From Echinometra lucunter (taxonomy: Eukaryota > Echinodermata > Echinoidea > Camarodonta > Echinometridae): a stretch of DNA of 64,000 bases. Positions 59,408 through 64,000 of this stretch are shown here, in pieces (position 1 is the stretch's first letter; every line of letters begins with the position of its first letter). The notes under the pieces are model-generated. The model saw only the letters and a program-made list of their open reading frames with translations, was not told the origin of the DNA and did no database searches. The stretch lies in contig CM057161.1 in assembly GCA_029962745.1 (NCBI GenBank), positions 11,962,436 to 12,026,435 of the forward strand, written 5' to 3'. The position numbers and the translations under genes are program-made.

Positions 59408-62400
59408 ACACGCGGGGACATGTCAGGTGAAATAGAGGCTGACTAGAGCTTGGAAATTACCAGCAAGTTTGCTATTTCTCTTCCTCTTTTATTAAATCTG
59501 ATTTTAATCCCATTTTTAAGGATTGCATTGATAGTATAATCATGACAGAATGTCGTGATGAAAGTTTTTCGGACACTGCTTAACCAGTCAATACTGATCG
59601 TTGTCGCAAAATTAATGAGCTCAAAAATTTTCATTCTACTCTTTCAGTTCTCATCTCTTTGCCAATTATAAACAATATTTGAATTGACCATCAGCTTGGA
59701 GCATAACTGTATACTTTCTAACAATTGCATTTTATTATTTTTTTTCTTTGTTCATTTCACTACTTTAAAATGAGAACCCGAAAAACGTAATGCAATTGAC
59801 TTATTCATCAGTCTTCATGACTTTCTTCATCATTTTAAGTTTATACTGTGAATTTTAAAAAGCCATCCCAAAATGATAATAAATAAAATGAATACAAAAT
59901 GAATCAAAGTAAAGGTGTAACTGCAGCTATGTGATGTATCATATTCGTACTTGTCAAAATGAAATGAACACTGACATTTCTCACGATTACAATTATGGTA
60001 TTACCTATAAGATGATCACCTTCGAAGTAGTTATGTGTAGGTACGGAGACATAGATTTAGATGCTTTGAATTGGGGCTTAGCCTGTTTTTCTTTTCAGAG
60101 CATTTTCGTGATGCCTGGCTAGCTGTCATGATTATTGTTTTTCTAGAGGTGTGCAAACGGTGCATTTTCGTGCATAGAATGAATGAAATATCCTAAATAG
60201 TCACGTAGAAAGTTACAGTCTCTTCATGATCTACATTCTCACCGCCTCAAACCGTGTAGGTGTCGGACTGCTCCTTAGCCTGAGCTAGCCCAGGGACAAG
60301 CGCTCGAGGGCCGCATATAAAGCGCGAAGTGAGAAAAAACGACAGTGATCTTTCTGTCCTCTCTTTGGATTTCCATCGAAATCTGTAACACAATGAAAAC
60401 ATTTTTGTAATCAAAACATGAAGTATCCTCCATTATACAAATAATATCGACCAATGTCATGCGTTTAAGCTTTCGGTTGACATCTCTCTTGCCTTTTAGT
60501 TATTGAAACCGCGACAGATTCCGAAGGTTGGTAAGAAAAAGGTGACATCAAAAAGCGCAGCTTCTATATACCCTCTCTTTAGTCGGTGCATAATTTAAGA
60601 GAGATGCATATGCTTTCAAATATTCTCCGAATTTTTAGGACCTTTAGTACTGTTGATTTGATCTTTCATTACATACATTCAAATATTTTAGAACATATGA
60701 CTGCAAGGATAACTGTGAAGAAAGAATAATTTTGGTATCGATGTTATAACCATTGTTGTGATCCTATTTGAAAGAAATTCGAGAAGAAAGAAAAAAAGGA
60801 CCACATGCTTTTTCCTTAATCATGCATTTACCTTTCATTACTATTAGTTTTTGAGTGGTATAGACTATCTTCCTATATAAAGCAAAATTTGTATCAATAA
60901 GATGTTTTTGAAATCTATTGAAAATTGGAGTATGTGATTAATTCATTTTGCACACTAAGTAAAATACTAAAATCGCCTTTGAGGATCTCCGCTTAAGTAA
61001 TTACTGAGTATGGCTATCTAGAAAGTGGAAACAGATGACAAGTCTGAAATAATGAAGGCTTGTTTTTCTGTCACCATTAACAAGTGCATTCATTTGCAAC
61101 AAAATCTCACATTTCAGTTACAAAGCAATATAACATTCTACAGATACAGTTTCAACATTTCAGGCAAATTGTACATTTTTCGTTTTCCTTTTTTCAGAAG
61201 GGCATTATTGTTATCGATTCGTATTTTAAGTTCCTTCAAAAAAGTAAAGGCTTATTATCATGTCACCTGAAATGTCTCCTACATAAGCATTTACAAACTT
61301 GCTGAATTCCAATTATTTCTGATATCTCGGAAACCATACAAATTATTAAATGATTATGGCGCATTCACTTAAAAAAATTTGGATTGCTAAGATAACGAAA
61401 ATAACTTATCCTTTTCCGTCGTTACAATCGCTTGGGTTTTTCGGGTGTTCGCCACCTTCTTCTTAAGATATACATTGGAATTATGTACTTTAAAAGCAGT
61501 GTAATTATCTCAGAAGGAAATAAATGTGAAATTCAATTCATTTTCAGTAAGTAATTACATTTTTCGTTATTGAGCTGCCAAGCGAATAGGTTATTTCAAG
61601 ACTAGATTAGGCCTGTTTATGTACATGTATAAGGAATGTCGAAATCGTCAAAACAAAGAATCAGAACTATTTTTAAATTGAAAGAGGAACATAAGCTGTT
61701 ACGGTCTACTTCCACGGAATCTTTATCGTAAGAATGATGATGAAAATGTTGCAGTGCCCTTGGGAATTTTTTTTTATAAGTTTGTTCTCCCGTAATAAGA
61801 GATGTTGATTTCGATTTAAACTTGGCTTTATTTCGTCGACAAGGAAGATGTATTAAAGTAATGATAAATGAGCTGGTGCTCTTGTGGCGATGCATCCATC
61901 GGAAGACCGTATCGAATGGAATCAGTATAATGTTCTTGCTATGCGTTTACACTGGAAACCAGAGGGTGCTGAGAGATTTTGGTTCGGGTTTTATTTCTTA
62001 GGTCAGTGTGAGACCTCGGGCTGCGAATGGGTTTTAGGTTGGGTTTAAGGATACAGGGTCGGATTTAGATTAGTGATGGCTTCAGGGTGAAAATTTGGCA
62101 TATGATTAGTGCAACGAATGGCCACAGAGCAATCGTTCCGGAGAACGTGTCGTAAAATCGTTGTTTTAAAAAAATCACCACTGATACCTCCGTCACACTG
62201 AGATCATCACCGACCGGACAATAGACTCACATAGTACATAAATATCACATCCCCCGAACTGCCTAGAAGTGATCGATTTACAGTCGCTTTGAAGTCACTT
62301 TAGTGGTGTGACTGAGATGTGGATGGAATTCGTGTGCCGTGTTTTTAGTGGCGTAGCCCGGTAGCTCGCGGTTTTTGTTCAAGTATATGTTAGGTGGGTG

Positions 62401-64000
62401 AAGATTGTGTCATCAGAGCGGTTCGTTTTACTTCTTGACGTGGCTGAGACTGTCGTCTCTCTCTTTCTCTCACCCACTTTGATGAGCTGACTTAAGTTGT
62501 ACGCTTGACAAAACAAGATCAATATTTTGCAGCTCATTTTCCGACAGTCTTAAATTGGATTATTGTTGTTGATGTTTTTGTTAGGACACAAGCATTGCCT
62601 TTCTTTTTGAATTATTTACCCGTGCTTCAGATGAATATGAGAGATAAAAATATATTTATAATATATATATTTGAAATATCTCCGGGGATGGGTTGCAGAA
62701 AATAAATCACATCATATAAAATGACTGGAAATATAAGAAAATATATCAGTTTTGAACATGAAACCAAGTTGGCGTTGGCATGGAGCTATATCTTAAATGG
62801 AACACATAAAGCTAATTTTCCCCTTATGTTATTTCCTTCCACGGGTTCAATGAAATGAGGGGAAAAAAATTCAAGAAGGAACTTTCTTCACATGCCTAAA
62901 AGAAATTAAAGGAATTTTTTCTTTGTAGATAAGTGGATTTTTCTTGCATATCTGTGATTTGAAAAAATAACTACCTTTTTATATTTCAAATTTATAAAAT
63001 TAAGCCAATCACATTTTAGTTCAAACTGTCTGAAAAAGGGATGAAGACGAGGACGATTGCAGGAAATAAGATAGTCTTCTTCTAATTGAGTGTCTAATGT
63101 CCCCGTTGGTTTCGTACATCGACTCAACAGTACATTATATGAAAACACCGGTCATGGTTCATAACATCACGTGACCTTCTAGATGTCGGAACCGGCAACG
63201 GGCACATTCTCATTTTGTTTTTGTTTTTTTGCTTTGAGGAGAAGTGAACATCCTTTCAAACAGAGTATGTCTTCCCTGTTCACTGAGCCGTCTTCAGGGA
63301 AAAAAGCTTTAGACATGAGACATTCTCAAGGACGTGGAAAATAAATTGCACCCTTCTCGGGACAGGTTTGGTGAGAAAGAGAGATAGTATTTGACATGCG
63401 ATGAAAAAATAAAAGAGAAAATTTTTCCAGGGTTTGACGTTTCGTCATCTGCTTCACACGTTAGTTGACTTCCAATGTGTTAGAGCTCTTGTAATCATTT
63501 GTTTTCCATTAATCACTAATTAGTGCATGGAGTTTTTTCTTGAGTGTTTATTTGAACATGTTCAATGCATGTTGATCTTCAGACTTCCTAGGATTGAGGA
63601 AGTATCATTTAAAAGGATAAGAATATTATTTGAAGTTGGCCTCCATGTCACAAGCTGAAAGGTATATTTTAACTTCCAAAAATGTATGAGGGTTTAATTT
63701 ATTTTTGTTCAAGAGATGTTTAATTTAAAGGGACTGTTCAGGTCTAAATTACCCTATAATGTCCAATATGACTTCGTGAATTCAAGAAGATAAAATATGA
63801 AATCAATTTTTTAGAGTAAACAGAAGGTAAGAAAATGATCGCTTTCAGACAGATTTCAATTTCAGAATTTCCTACAAACTTCCCGCAGTACTTTCCTTCG
63901 AATTCCAAGCGTGTTTTTCTATTAAATTTTATAGCATGACAGGATTCAAGAATTGTGAAGATTTTTTTTTTACTCATTAAATCAAAATTATCTTGCTTGT

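Larger units (their letters stand above)
51121..64000 (+). other. Lox: Lox intron 1 (open-ended)
   Basis: At least 12.9 kb of AT-rich sequence with no homeodomain-coding frame on either strand. Contents: a 60-bp tandem duplication (52110-52228), one GC-rich island (54045-54215), G run (54459), TGATAAT microsatellite (55480-55900), a 113-bp tandem duplication (56600-56827), paired (TA)n tracts (57040-57250), a TIR element (57998-58496), and a 221-codon minus-strand open frame (58742-59407). The sequence beyond 59450 is otherwise unremarkable. Long introns around ParaHox homeoboxes often hold enhancers; none can be proven here. Confidence 0.6.

Overview
The window is metazoan nuclear DNA: intron-rich genes, consensus splice sites, AT-rich non-coding sequence and many small inverted-repeat elements. 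Gene content (a ParaHox Xlox/Pdx1-type first exon, AIFM1, PPME1, pirin) and the style of the repeats point to a deuterostome, most likely an echinoderm and perhaps a sea urchin. The species is not determined and the echinoderm call is inference.

Layout. 1-1707 (+): the last two coding exons of AIFM1. 5938-16131 (-): a complete 12-exon PPME1 of 371 codons, tail-to-tail with AIFM1. One of its introns (14475-15080) is a textbook minor-spliceosome AT-AC intron. 18429-30222 and 31111-42778 are two copies of the same ~11.7 kb, separated by a 500-N gap (30611-31110). Each carries the eight-exon pirin gene (PIR). The right copy reads through as 294 codons. The left copy has single-base indels in five exons and a lost splice acceptor, so this looks like an assembly or haplotype duplication rather than two genes. 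PPME1 and PIR are divergently oriented. 42779-50400 is intergenic and contains a 2.6 kb field of 'cacagtgtg' words ending in a 77-bp satellite with a 231-bp higher-order repeat. 50502-51120 (+) is exon 1 of the ParaHox gene Lox (Xlox/Pdx1), with its FPWMK hexapeptide. The homeobox exon is not found by 64000, so the first intron exceeds 12.8 kb and fills the rest of the window.

The non-coding sequence is dominated by non-autonomous DNA elements with clear terminal inverted repeats: TTAA-flanked (piggyBac-like), TA-flanked (pogo/mariner-like), hAT-like, several unclassified foldbacks, and two tRNA-derived SINE families. No transposase or reverse transcriptase ORF was recognised. The four genes are unrelated housekeeping or developmental genes, and no operon-like cooperation is suggested. 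No prokaryotic system, CRISPR array, rRNA or functional tRNA gene was seen.
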